A DNA stretch of 64,000 nucleotides, taken from the NCBI RefSeq assembly GCF_000143965.1, contig NC_014365.1, forward strand, positions 2,693,501-2,757,500, given 5' to 3'. Within the stretch, counting starts at the first letter, position 1; each line of letters starts with the position of its first letter. The translations under genes and the position numbers were made by a program. Below are positions 17,675 to 26,183 of the stretch, in pieces. The notes beneath the pieces are model-generated. The model had not been told where the DNA came from. It saw only the letters and a program-made list of their open reading frames with translations, and ran no database searches. The DNA comes from Desulfarculus baarsii DSM 2075. Its GTDB lineage: Bacteria; Desulfobacterota; Desulfarculia; Desulfarculales; Desulfarculaceae.

Positions 17675-18405
17675 GCCAAAAAACCATCGGCACGCTCTAC
17701 GGCGTGGGCGTGGGCCCCGGCGATCCCAAGCTGATGACCCTGCGCGCGGTGGAGGTTTTGCGCGGCGTCAGCGTGGTCTTCGCGGCCAGCTCACCCAAAA
17801 ACGGCTACAGCCTGGCCCTGAACACGGCCCAGGGCCATATCCCGCCCGAGGTTGAGGTGGTGCGCCTGCCCTTTCCCATGACCGACAGCCACGAACTGCT
17901 GGCCCAGGCCTGGCGGGCCAACGCCGGGGCCGTGGCCCAGGCCCTGGAGCAAGGCCGCGACGCCGCCTTCATCACCATCGGCGATCCGCTGACCTACAGC
18001 ACCTATGGCTATCTGCTGCGCACGCTACGGGACATGGGGTGCCAAGCCCCGGTGGTCACCGTGCCCGGCGTGACGGCCTATCACGCGGCGGCGGCCAGCC
18101 TGAACACGCCCCTGGTCGAAAGCCGCCAATCGCTGGCGGTGATCAGCGGCGTGGCCGATCCGGCCGAGATCGCCAATCTGGCGGCCATCAGCGACAATAT
18201 CGTCATCATGAAGGCCTATCGCCAGTTCGACCAGATCGTCGAGGCGGTGGAGGCCCTGCCCGAAAAATGGTCGCTGGCCGCGGCCAGCCAGGTCAGCCTG
18301 GCCGAGGAAAAGGCCACCACCGAGGCCGGCGCGCTCAAGGGGCAGAAGCAGCATTACCTGACGCTGGTCATCGCCAAACGGCGGCCCGCGCCCCAGGCCG
18401 ATTGA
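17671..18405 (+). CDS. cbiL: Cobalt-precorrin-2 C20-methyltransferase
   Basis: This is an SAM-dependent methyltransferase of the tetrapyrrole family, 244 residues. The N-terminal GVGVGPGDPKLMTLRAVE motif and FITIGDPLTYSTYGYLLRTL are diagnostic of the C20 enzyme, and VPGVTAYHAAAA lies in the SAM site. The ATG at 17671 overlaps the cbiC stop as ATGA; the open frame extends far upstream only because cbiC has no stops in that frame. It acts early in ring contraction, after cobalt insertion by CbiK. Confidence 0.94.
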   Translation: MSQKTIGTLYGVGVGPGDPKLMTLRAVEVLRGVSVVFAASSPKNGYSLALNTAQGHIPPEVEVVRLPFPMTDSHELLAQAWRANAGAVAQALEQGRDAAFITIGDPLTYSTYGYLLRTLRDMGCQAPVVTVPGVTAYHAAAASLNTPLVESRQSLAVISGVADPAEIANLAAISDNIVIMKAYRQFDQIVEAVEALPEKWSLAAASQVSLAEEKATTEAGALKGQKQHYLTLVIAKRRPAPQAD

Positions 18406-18408
18406 TCG

Positions 18409-19521
18409 ATGAACTCCCGGCGGCTCAGGACGGGTTTTTCCACCGGCACGGCGGCGGCGGCGGCGGCCAAGGCGGCCACGCTAACTGCCTTGGGCCAGGC
18501 CCCGGCCAAGGTGGAGGTCAGCCTGCCCGACGGCGGTCGGCTGGAGATAGCCGTCAGCCAATGCCGCCTGCTGGCCCCGGCCCAGGCCCTGGCCGTGGTG
18601 ATCAAGGACGCCGGCGACGACCCCGACGTGACCAACAAGGCCGCCATCCGCGCCAGCGTGCGCCTTTTGCCGGCCGGCGACGGCGCGGCCGAGGTGCGCG
18701 TCCTCGGCGGCGACGGCGTGGGCCTGGTCACGCGGCCGGGCCTGCCCGTGGCCCCCGGCGCGCCGGCCATCAACCCCGTGCCCCGGCAAATGATCGAAAA
18801 GGCCGTGCGCCAAGCCGTGGCCTGGGCCGCGCCCGGGGCCACGCTGACCGCCGAGGTGGTCGTGAGCGTGGCCGGCGGCCAGGAGCTGGCCCGCCACACC
18901 CTCAACCCGCGCCTGGGCGTGGTCGGCGGCATATCGATTCTGGGCACCACCGGCCTGGTCAAGCCCTTCAGCCACCAGGCCTACACCGAGACCATCGACC
19001 TGTGCCTGTCGGTGGCCACGGCCGCCGGCCTGAGCGAGGTAGTGCTGACCACCGGCGGCAAGAGCGAAAAATGGGCCCAGGCCCTGCGGCCCGATCTGCC
19101 CGAGGCGGCCATGATCCAGATCGCCGACTTTTTCGGCTACGCCCTGGCCGCCTGCGCCAAGGCCGGCCTGCGCCAGGTGGGGCTGGTGTCGTTTTTCGGC
19201 AAGGCCGTCAAACAGGCCTCTGGCCTGGAGTACACCCACGCCCGCCAGGCGGTGATGGACCTGGCCCAACTGGCCGAGTGGCTGGGGCAAGCCGGCCTGG
19301 ACCAGGCGGCCGCCCAAAGCGTGGCCCAGGCCAACACCGCCCGTCACGCCCTGGATTTGCTGCGCGAGTTGGGCCGGCTGGAGCTGGTGTCCCAGGTGGG
19401 CCGACGCATGCTGACGGCGGCCGAGCATTGGGCCGGGCCGGGCTTGCGGCCGTGGGCGGTGGTGTTGGACTATGACGGCCAGCCCTTGTGGGACAGCCGA
19501 GCCCAAGGAGGCCAAGCGTGA
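18409..19521 (+). CDS. cbiD: Cobalt-precorrin-5B C1-methyltransferase
   Basis: CbiD methylates C1 in the anaerobic pathway. Its 370 residues are typical. The N-terminus LRTGFSTGTAAAAAAKAA is the family signature, and GISILGTTGLVKPFS and TTGGKSEKWAQ are also conserved. CbiD is characteristic of the oxygen-independent, cobalt-early route, so its presence separates this pathway from the CobG/CobN route. It begins three bases after cbiL without an evident ribosome site, and its end overlaps the next start (GTGA). Confidence 0.94.
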   Translation: MNSRRLRTGFSTGTAAAAAAKAATLTALGQAPAKVEVSLPDGGRLEIAVSQCRLLAPAQALAVVIKDAGDDPDVTNKAAIRASVRLLPAGDGAAEVRVLGGDGVGLVTRPGLPVAPGAPAINPVPRQMIEKAVRQAVAWAAPGATLTAEVVVSVAGGQELARHTLNPRLGVVGGISILGTTGLVKPFSHQAYTETIDLCLSVATAAGLSEVVLTTGGKSEKWAQALRPDLPEAAMIQIADFFGYALAACAKAGLRQVGLVSFFGKAVKQASGLEYTHARQAVMDLAQLAEWLGQAGLDQAAAQSVAQANTARHALDLLRELGRLELVSQVGRRMLTAAEHWAGPGLRPWAVVLDYDGQPLWDSRAQGGQA

Positions 19522-20741
19522 TCCCGGTGCTGGTGATCGGCCTGGGCCTGGGGCCGGATGATCTTTCGCCGCGCCTGCGCGAGCTGGTGGACCATGCCCA
19601 GGTCTTGGCCGGCGGTCGGCGTTTGCTGGCCTATTTTCCCGAACACCCCGGCCGGCGCATCGAGCTGACCGGCGGACTGGAGCCCTGGCTGGATCAGGTG
19701 CAGGCGGCGGCCCAGAGCATGCCCGTGGCGGTGTTGGCCTCGGGAGACCCCGGCTTTCACGGCGTGGCCACGGCGTTGATCCGCCGCCTGGGCCGCGAGA
19801 TGGTGCGCATCCAGCCCAACGTGACGGCCATGCAGGGGGCCTGCGCCCGCTTGGGCCTGCCCTGGGGCGCGGCCGTCCACGTCTCGTTGCACGCCGCCGA
19901 CGCCGAGGCCTTGCCCCGGCTGTGGACGGCGCTGGGCCAAAGCGATCTGGTGGTCGTCTACCCCGGCCCCACGCTTGATCCGACGCGGCTGGCGGTCATG
20001 CTGGCCGAGCGCGGCCAGGATTCATGGCGCGTGAACGTGCTGGAAAACCTGGGCGCGGCCGACGAGCGCCTTTGCTCCTTCGCGCGGGCCAGCGAAGCAG
20101 CCGGCGTCTTTGGCCCGCTGTGCGTGGTCGTGCTGGAGCGCGTGGGCCCCCGGCCGCCGGCGCCGACCATCGGCGCGCCCGAGACGGCCTACCAAAGCGA
20201 CGGCGGCTTGATCACCAAGGCCGAGGTGCGGGCCGTGGCCCTGGCCAAGCTGGCCCTGGGGCCAAAACTAACGTTGTGGGACGTGGGCGCGGGCAGCGGC
20301 TCGGTGGGGCTGGAGGCCGCGTCGCTCATGCCGGGCGGGACGGTCTGGGCCGTGGAGCGCGACCCACGCCGGGTGGCGATGATCCGCGCCAACCGCGCCC
20401 GCCACGGCCTGGCCATGCTGGAGGCGATCGAGGGCCAGGCGCCCGAGGCCTTGGCCGATCTGCCCCGGCCCGACCGCGTGTTCATCGGCGGCGGCGGGCC
20501 AAGGCTCGAGGCGATCATCGCCGCCTGCGCCGCGCGCCTGGCCCCTGGCGGGCTGATCGTCGTCAGCGCGGTGCTGGGCGGCAGCATCGAGGCCGCCCGC
20601 AGGGCCCTGGCTCGGGCCGGCCTGGACGTCGACGAAACATTCGTGCAAATCTGCCGTGGCCAGGCGGTGGCCGGCCAAACCATGCTCAAGGCGCTCAACC
20701 CGGTCTGGCTGTTGCGTGGCCGCGCCGACGGAGAAAAATAG
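19518..20741 (+). CDS. cbiET: Cobalt-precorrin-7 C5-methyltransferase / C15-methyltransferase (decarboxylating), CbiE-CbiT fusion
   Basis: This is a bifunctional protein of 407 residues. Residues 1-200 are CbiE (VIGLGLGPDDLSPRLRELV, VLASGDPGFHGVATALIRRL), which methylates C5. Residues about 215-407 are CbiT (ITKAEVRAVALAKLAL, LWDVGAGSGSVGLEAA), which methylates C15 and decarboxylates the acetate side chain. The same fusion is called CobL in the aerobic pathway. I choose GTG 19518, which overlaps the cbiD stop and follows AAGGAGG; the ATG ten codons earlier would lie within cbiD and lacks a ribosome site. Confidence 0.92.
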   Translation: MIPVLVIGLGLGPDDLSPRLRELVDHAQVLAGGRRLLAYFPEHPGRRIELTGGLEPWLDQVQAAAQSMPVAVLASGDPGFHGVATALIRRLGREMVRIQPNVTAMQGACARLGLPWGAAVHVSLHAADAEALPRLWTALGQSDLVVVYPGPTLDPTRLAVMLAERGQDSWRVNVLENLGAADERLCSFARASEAAGVFGPLCVVVLERVGPRPPAPTIGAPETAYQSDGGLITKAEVRAVALAKLALGPKLTLWDVGAGSGSVGLEAASLMPGGTVWAVERDPRRVAMIRANRARHGLAMLEAIEGQAPEALADLPRPDRVFIGGGGPRLEAIIAACAARLAPGGLIVVSAVLGGSIEAARRALARAGLDVDETFVQICRGQAVAGQTMLKALNPVWLLRGRADGEK

Positions 20742-21542
20742 ATGAGCCAAGCGCGAGAATCCAACCCGATCATCTTTGTCGGGGCCGGGCCCGGCGACCC
20801 GGAGTTGATCACCGTGGCCGGCCGCAAGGCCCTGGAACAGGCCGATCTGGTGGTCTACGCCGGGTCTTTGGTCAGCCCCGAGATGCTGGACTGGTGCCAG
20901 CCCCAGTGCCGGCTGGTCAACAGCGCCCACCTGGACCTGGACCAGATCGTCGGCGAGATGATCGCCGCCCACGACCAGGGCCAGCGGGTGGTGCGCCTGC
21001 AAACCGGCGACGTGAGCCTCTATGGCGCGCTGCCCGAGCAGCTCTGCCGCCTGGCGGCCCACGGCGCGTCGTGGCGAATCATCCCCGGCGTCAGCGCGGC
21101 CTTTGCCTCGGCGGCGGCCATCGGCCTGAGCTACACCCTGCCCGAGACCTGCCAGAGCCTGATCTTCACCCGGGCTGGCGGCCGCACGCCCATGCCCGCC
21201 CGCGAAAACCTGGCGGCCATGGCCGGCCACGGTTGCAGCGTGGTGATCTATCTTTCGGCGGCCCTGGGCCAGGACGTCGCCGAGGCCCTGAGCGCGGCCT
21301 ATGGCCCGGAAAGCCCGGTGGCGGTGGTCCAACGGGCCAGTTGGCCCGACGAAAAGGCCATCTGGTCCACGGCGGCCAGCCTGCAAGGCGACCTGGAGCG
21401 GGCCGGGATCAACCGCCAGGCCCTGATCATCTGCGGTCCGGCCGTGGCCGCCCTGCGCGCCGGCTACGCCGATTGCCTGCCCTCCCGGCTCTACGACCAC
21501 GCCTTTGGCCACGCCTGGCGGCCGGCGGGGCAAAAAGATTGA
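20742..21542 (+). CDS. cbiF: Cobalt-precorrin-4 C11-methyltransferase
   Basis: This SAM-dependent methyltransferase has 266 residues. It shows FVGAGPGDPELITVAGRKAL at the N-terminus, VVYAGSLVSPEML, and RLQTGDVSLYGALPEQ, which together identify the C11 enzyme. It starts immediately after the cbiET stop and ends overlapping the TTG start of cbiG. Confidence 0.95.
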   Translation: MSQARESNPIIFVGAGPGDPELITVAGRKALEQADLVVYAGSLVSPEMLDWCQPQCRLVNSAHLDLDQIVGEMIAAHDQGQRVVRLQTGDVSLYGALPEQLCRLAAHGASWRIIPGVSAAFASAAAIGLSYTLPETCQSLIFTRAGGRTPMPARENLAAMAGHGCSVVIYLSAALGQDVAEALSAAYGPESPVAVVQRASWPDEKAIWSTAASLQGDLERAGINRQALIICGPAVAALRAGYADCLPSRLYDHAFGHAWRPAGQKD

Positions 21543-22606
21543 ACGCCGAGGGTCGCATAGCCCTCTGGGCCCTGGGCCGACCCGGCGCGGAGCTGTGCCG
21601 TCGCCTGGCCCCGGCCCTGGGGTCGTGCGAGCTGTTCCTGCCCCGCCGCCTAGCCCGCCCGGAGGCCGGCGAGCGACCCTTTGACGGCCTGGCCCGGGGC
21701 CTGGAAGACAACTTTCGCCTCTACGCCGGCCATGTGGCCGTTTGCGCGGCCGGCATGGTCGTGCGGGCCATCGCCCCGCTGTTGCGGGCCAAGGATCAAG
21801 ACCCGGCCGTGGTCGTGGTCGACCAACTGGGCCAATGGGCCGTGAGCCTGGTTTCGGGGCATCTGGGCGGGGCCAACGAGCTGGCCCGGCGGGTGGCCGG
21901 CGCTCTGGGCGGCCAGGCGGTGATCACCACCGCCACCGACGGCCTGAACCTGCCCAGCCTGGAAATGGAAGCCAAGGCCCTGGGCCTGGTTGTCGAGAAC
22001 CTGGCGGCCCTGGCCGGCCTGAGCGCCGCGCTCATCGACGGCCGCGCCGCGCCCGTCCACGATCCCGGCGGCTGGCTGCGGCCGCTGACCGAGCGCCGGC
22101 CCGAATTGTTCGTGATGGTCGACGAAACGGCCGCCCAAGGTTTGGCCGATCAGCCACTGGTGTGGGTGGATTGGCGCGAGCCGCGCCCGCCCAAGCCCTG
22201 GCTGGTCCTGCGGCCGCCGGCCCTGGCCCTGGGCGTGGGCTGCAACCGCGGCGCCTCGGCCGACGAGATCGCCGGCCTGATCGACCAGGCCCTGGCCCAG
22301 GCCGGCCTCTCGCGCCGCTGTCTGGCCCGCCTGGCCAGCGCCCAGGCCAAGGCCGACGAGCCGGGCCTGCTGGAGGCCGCGCGAAGGCTGGGGCTCGAAC
22401 CGATTTTTTACGCCCACGAGCGGCTGGCCGAGGTGGCCACGCCCAACCAATCGGCGGCGGCCCTGCGCTGCCTGGGCACGGCCAGCGTCTGCGAGGCCGC
22501 GGCCATCCTGGCCGCTGGCGGCGGAGAATTGCTCTGCCCCAAAACAAAAACCCGAAACTGCACGGTGGCGGTGGCGTTGATATGTCCGGAAAGCTATTTG
22601 TCATAG
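21539..22606 (+). CDS. cbiG: Cobalt-precorrin-5A hydrolase
   Basis: CbiG opens the delta-lactone ring and releases acetaldehyde in the anaerobic pathway. The three parts of the family are visible: an N-terminal domain with YAGHVAVCAAGMVVRAIAPL, the central segment WAVSLVSGHLGGANELAR, and the C-terminal domain with LALGVGCNRGASADEI and LGTASVCEAAAILAAGGGEL. The start is TTG 21539, overlapping the cbiF stop (TTGA); no ATG fits. Length is 355 residues, as usual. It overlaps cbiH by 25 bases. Confidence 0.92.
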   Translation: MNAEGRIALWALGRPGAELCRRLAPALGSCELFLPRRLARPEAGERPFDGLARGLEDNFRLYAGHVAVCAAGMVVRAIAPLLRAKDQDPAVVVVDQLGQWAVSLVSGHLGGANELARRVAGALGGQAVITTATDGLNLPSLEMEAKALGLVVENLAALAGLSAALIDGRAAPVHDPGGWLRPLTERRPELFVMVDETAAQGLADQPLVWVDWREPRPPKPWLVLRPPALALGVGCNRGASADEIAGLIDQALAQAGLSRRCLARLASAQAKADEPGLLEAARRLGLEPIFYAHERLAEVATPNQSAAALRCLGTASVCEAAAILAAGGGELLCPKTKTRNCTVAVALICPESYLS

Positions 22607-23367
22607 GCCTGGGGCCAGGCGGCCCCGCCCACATGACCCACAGGGCGGCCCAAGCCCTGGCCGAGGCCCAGGTGGTGGCCGGCTACAAAACTTATTTGAA
22701 GCGCGTCGAGGGCCTGCTGGCTGGCAAACGCATCGTGGCCAGCGGCATGACCGCCGAGTTGGACCGGGCGGCCCAGGCCATCGATCTGGCCTTGGATGGC
22801 CAGATCGTGGCCATCGTCTCGGGCGGCGACAGCGGCGTCTACGGCATGAGCGCGGTGGTCTACGAGCTGCTGGCCCGGCGCGGGCTGGCCGTGGGCCCCG
22901 GTGGCCTGGAGCTGGAAGTCGTGCCCGGCGTGCCGGCCGTGGCCGCGGCCGGGGCCCTGCTGGGCGCGCCGCTTTCCCACGATTTCGCCTGCGTCAGCCT
23001 CAGCGACCGCCTGACGGCGTGGGAGGTCATCCAGCGCCGCCTGGACGCCGCCGCCGGGGCCGATTTCGTCATCGCCCTCTACAACCCCAAAAGCCACGGC
23101 CGCCACTGGCAATACGCCCAGGCCCTGGAGATCATCGGCCGCCACCGCGCCGCCGACACGCCCGTCGGTTTGGTCCGCGCGGCCATGCAGGACGAGCAAA
23201 GCGTCGGCCTGTGCCGCCTGGACCAGGCCGCCGACGCGCCGGTGGACATGCAGACCATCGTCATCATCGGCAACAGCAACAGCTTCGTTCACCTGGGCAA
23301 GATGGTCACGCCCAGGGGCTATCTGGCCAAGTACGGCGACAAAACAGCCGAAGGAGACGCCGCGTGA
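22582..23367 (+). CDS. cbiH: Cobalt-precorrin-3B C17-methyltransferase
   Basis: This is the ring-contracting methyltransferase. It has the N-terminal VIGLGPGGPAHMTHRAAQAL, IVSGGDSGVYGMSAVVYEL, and the C-terminal IVIIGNSNSFVHLGKMVTPRGY typical of CbiH/CobJ. Length is 261 residues, without the C-terminal iron-sulfur extension found in some CbiH proteins. The ATG at 22582 lies within the end of cbiG; the longer open frame is antiphase to cbiG and is not real. Confidence 0.93.
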   Translation: MSGKLFVIGLGPGGPAHMTHRAAQALAEAQVVAGYKTYLKRVEGLLAGKRIVASGMTAELDRAAQAIDLALDGQIVAIVSGGDSGVYGMSAVVYELLARRGLAVGPGGLELEVVPGVPAVAAAGALLGAPLSHDFACVSLSDRLTAWEVIQRRLDAAAGADFVIALYNPKSHGRHWQYAQALEIIGRHRAADTPVGLVRAAMQDEQSVGLCRLDQAADAPVDMQTIVIIGNSNSFVHLGKMVTPRGYLAKYGDKTAEGDAA

Positions 23368-24257
23368 GTCAAACAGCCATCGTCCTGGCCGCCTTTGGCG
23401 TGAGCCTGCCCGAGGCCATGGCCGGCGTGGAAAACGTCCTGCGCCGGGTGGAGGCGGCCTTTGCCGACAGCCCCGTGCGCCTGGCCTTCACCTCCAACCT
23501 GGTGCGCCGCGTCTGGCAAAAACGCCTGGCCGACCCGGCCTGGCTGGCCGCGCACCCCCATACGCCGCATTATCTGCGGGCCATCCAGGGGCCGCTGGCC
23601 ACCATCGCCAATCTGCAAGATCAAGGCTATCAGAGCCAGATCATCCAGCCCCTGCACGTCTACGCCGGCGAGGAGTTTCACGATCTGCAAAGCTACGTGG
23701 CCGGTCTGGCCGGCATCGCCACGGTCAAGCCAAAGTGGCGGCCTTTCAAGACGCTGGCCCTGGGCCGGCCGGCCCTGGGTCAGCCAGGGGTGATCCATCC
23801 CTATCAGCGCGATCTGCGCCGGGCGGCCGACATCCTGGCCGCCGACGCGGCCGAGGCCCGGCAGATGGGCGCGGCGCTGGTCTACGTGGGCCACGGCAAT
23901 CACTATTATTCCACCGGCGTCTTTCACGAGCTGCGCCAGATGCTGGCCCAGGACCACCCGGATATCCTCATCGAGATCGGCATGGTCGAGGGCCTGGACG
24001 GCCCGGCCGAGGCGGCCGCGCGCCTGCGCCAGGCCGGCGCGCGCAAAGCGCTACTCAAGCCGCTGATGCTGGTGGCCGGCGTGCACGCCCGCGACGATAT
24101 GGCCGGGCCGGGCGACGATTCCTGGCGCGGCGCGTTGGAGGCGGCCGGCGTCGAGACCGTCTGCCGGCTGGAGGGTTTGGGCGAAAACAACGCCTGGGCC
24201 GATATTTACGTGCAAAACATCCGCGACGCCGCCGAGCATGGCGGCCTGACGCCGTGA
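23364..24257 (+). CDS. cbiK: Sirohydrochlorin cobaltochelatase, CbiK type
   Basis: CbiK inserts cobalt into sirohydrochlorin, the committed step of the cobalt-early route. Metal-site residues are His177 and His180 in YVGHGNHYYSTG, Glu209 in EIGMVEG and His241 in LVAGVHARDDMAGP. The protein (297 residues) starts directly with the chelatase fold and has no signal peptide, so it is the cytoplasmic form and not the periplasmic CbiK seen in some Desulfovibrio. The start is GTG 23364, overlapping the cbiH stop, with AAGGAG upstream. It is the last gene of the operon. cbiJ, cbiP, cobD and the lower-ligand genes are not in the window. Confidence 0.93.
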   Translation: MSQTAIVLAAFGVSLPEAMAGVENVLRRVEAAFADSPVRLAFTSNLVRRVWQKRLADPAWLAAHPHTPHYLRAIQGPLATIANLQDQGYQSQIIQPLHVYAGEEFHDLQSYVAGLAGIATVKPKWRPFKTLALGRPALGQPGVIHPYQRDLRRAADILAADAAEARQMGAALVYVGHGNHYYSTGVFHELRQMLAQDHPDILIEIGMVEGLDGPAEAAARLRQAGARKALLKPLMLVAGVHARDDMAGPGDDSWRGALEAAGVETVCRLEGLGENNAWADIYVQNIRDAAEHGGLTP

Positions 24258-24302
24258 AAAAGCGCGGAAGGGCGAAGACAGCCTAGACCACGACATATCT
24301 TT

Positions 24303-24462
24303 GGGCAGGCGCGCCAAAAGCGCCTAACAGGGAATCCCGTGAAAACCGGGAGCGGGCCCGCCGCTGTGAACGGGGACGAAAGCCGCACGCGAAGCCACTG
24401 GCCGGACAGGCCGGGAAGGCGCGGCGATTAGAACGATCCGTGAGCCAGAAGACCTGCCTGCC
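24303..24462 (+). ncRNA. Second cobalamin (B12) riboswitch, upstream of the ABC-2/TonB/CobN-like locus
   Basis: The conserved elements are GGGAATCCCGTGAAAACCGG, CGCCGCTGTGAACGGGGACG, AAGCCACTGGCCGG and the B12 box GAGCCAGAAGACCTGCC (24442-24458). It begins about 45 bases after cbiK and makes the downstream genes a separately B12-controlled unit. Confidence 0.94.
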
Positions 24463-24539
24463 CAAATAAAACGTCGGCCCGTCCCGAGCAGCGGACGCCG
24501 TGGCCGACAACGAGCCCCGCGCGGATTTTTGCGGGTCAT

Positions 24540-24574
24540 CCCCCGGCTCGTCCACGAACGAGCGGGGGTTTTTT
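24540..24574 (+). terminator. Riboswitch-linked terminator
   Basis: Complementary arms CCCCCGGCTCGT and ACGAGCGGGGG (one unpaired base) are followed by six Ts. It lies between the B12 box and the ABC transporter start and is the likely expression platform. Confidence 0.8.
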
Positions 24575-24590
24575 ATTTGGAGGCGGGAGC

Positions 24591-25439
24591 ATGGCGGAAA
24601 TAGCCATCGAAACGATCGATCTGACCAAAAACTATGGCCGGGTGCAGGCCTTGCGCGGGCTGAACCTGCGCGTGGCCAAGGGCGAGATCTACGGCTTTTT
24701 GGGGCCCAACGGCGCGGGCAAGACAACCACCTGTCGCATCCTGACCACCCTGACCAAGCCCAACGCCGGCCAGGCCCGGGTCTCGGGCTTCGACGTCATC
24801 AGCCAGGGCCCCCAGGCCAAAAACGGCATGGGCGTGGTGGCCCAGCACACCAACGTCGATGGCGAACTGAGCGTTTATCACAACCTCAAGCTCCACGGCA
24901 TGCTGCACAAAATGCCCGCCAGCCAGCGCGAGGCGCGCATCGACGAAATGCTGGAGTTCGTGGGGCTGGCCCAGCGTCGCTCCAGCCCGGCCCGCCAGCT
25001 CTCGGGCGGGCTCAAGCGGCGGCTGATGATCGCCCGGGCCCTGCTGCACGGGCCTTCGGTGTTGTTCCTGGACGAGCCCACCGTGGGCCTGGACGCCCAG
25101 ACCCGCCGCCGCATCTGGGAGCTGATCCGCCAGAGCAACCGCGCCGGCGTCACCATCATGCTCACCACCCACTATATCGAGGAGGCTGAAAACCTCTGCC
25201 AACGGGTGGGCATTATCGACGGCGGACGGATCATCGCCGAGGGCGCGCCGGCCGAGTTGCTGGCCAAGGCCGGGCGGTTCGTGGTCGAGCCCAGCGACGG
25301 CCAGGGCCAAAGCCGCTTTTTCGAGACCCGTCGCCTGGCCGCCGACCACGCCGCGTCCATGGAGCAAAACGCCACCATCCGCCGGGCCAACCTGGAGGAC
25401 GTCTTTATCAGCCTGACGGGAAAGAAGGTGCGGCCATGA
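24591..25439 (+). CDS. ABC-2 type transporter ATP-binding protein (CcmA/DrrA-like)
   Basis: This is a 282-residue ATPase of the export-type ABC-2 class. Walker A is GPNGAGKTTT at about residue 39, the signature is LSGGLKRRLMIARAL, Walker B is VLFLDEPTVGLDAQ, and the switch histidine follows in TTHYIEEAE. The C-terminal 50 residues end in NLEDVFISLTG, typical of DrrA-like exporters. It overlaps the permease gene by four bases and has a GGAGG ribosome site. Control by a B12 riboswitch suggests a role linked to corrinoids or their precursors, which is unusual for this class. Confidence 0.9.
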   Translation: MAEIAIETIDLTKNYGRVQALRGLNLRVAKGEIYGFLGPNGAGKTTTCRILTTLTKPNAGQARVSGFDVISQGPQAKNGMGVVAQHTNVDGELSVYHNLKLHGMLHKMPASQREARIDEMLEFVGLAQRRSSPARQLSGGLKRRLMIARALLHGPSVLFLDEPTVGLDAQTRRRIWELIRQSNRAGVTIMLTTHYIEEAENLCQRVGIIDGGRIIAEGAPAELLAKAGRFVVEPSDGQGQSRFFETRRLAADHAASMEQNATIRRANLEDVFISLTGKKVRP

Positions 25440-26170
25440 GCGGCGTCTGGGCGGTTTTTTATCGCGAAATGCTTATTTTGCGCGGCCGACTGGGCCGCCA
25501 GTTGGCCAACTACGCCATCAGCCCGTTGCTCTACGTCATCGCCTTTGGCTGGGGCATGGGCCGAGGCGTGCGCATGGAGGGCGTGGATTATCTGGCCTTC
25601 ATGCTGCCGGGGCTGATGGCCTTGTCATCGATGAACCGATCTTTTGGCATGGCCTCCGAACTTAACATCGCCCGCTTTTATTGGCACACCTTCGAGGAGT
25701 TTCAGACCGCGCCGATCGGCGCGGCGGCCGTGGCCCTGGGCGAGGTGGCCGCCGGCGTGGCGCGGGCGCTGCTGGCCGCCGTGGTGGTGGCGGCGCTGGC
25801 GCTGGTCGGCGGAGTGGGGCTTGATTTGGGCCCCGTGCTGTGGCTGGCGGTGATCGCCAACGGCTTCATGTTCGGGGCGGCGGCGGTGTGCGCGGCGATG
25901 ATCGTGCGCACCCACGCCGATCAGGCCAACCTGACCGGTTTCATCATCACGCCCATGTCGTTTTTGTGCGGCACGTTTTTCAGCCTGGAGGCCATGCCGC
26001 CCTGGGCCGCGACGATCATCCAGATCTTGCCGCTGACCCAGGCCAGTCACTGTATCCGCGCCGCCGCCCTGGATCAACCCACCCCGTGGTTGGCCTGGGC
26101 GGCCATGGGTCTATATTGCGTCGCTTTTTTTGCTTTGGCCGTCTGGCGCGTGCGCCAGGCCAGTGTCTGA
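25436..26170 (+). CDS. ABC-2 type transporter permease
   Basis: This is a 244-residue membrane protein with six predicted membrane segments. It starts in SGVWAVFYREMLILRGRLGR and has the ABC-2 family segment ISPLLYVIAFGWGMG. Near the C-terminus PMSFLCGTFFSLEAMPPWA and LPLTQASHCIRAAAL match the usual ABC-2 end. It overlaps its ATPase gene (ATGA) and precedes the TonB receptor gene by 13 bases. The substrate is unknown. Confidence 0.9.
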   Translation: MSGVWAVFYREMLILRGRLGRQLANYAISPLLYVIAFGWGMGRGVRMEGVDYLAFMLPGLMALSSMNRSFGMASELNIARFYWHTFEEFQTAPIGAAAVALGEVAAGVARALLAAVVVAALALVGGVGLDLGPVLWLAVIANGFMFGAAAVCAAMIVRTHADQANLTGFIITPMSFLCGTFFSLEAMPPWAATIIQILPLTQASHCIRAAALDQPTPWLAWAAMGLYCVAFFALAVWRVRQASV

Positions 26171-26183
26171 AGGGGGGATCAAC

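Noticed and set aside
20024..21538. N-terminal extension of the CbiG frame
   Set aside because: It is the off-frame reading of cbiET and cbiF; CbiG family length starts at 21539.
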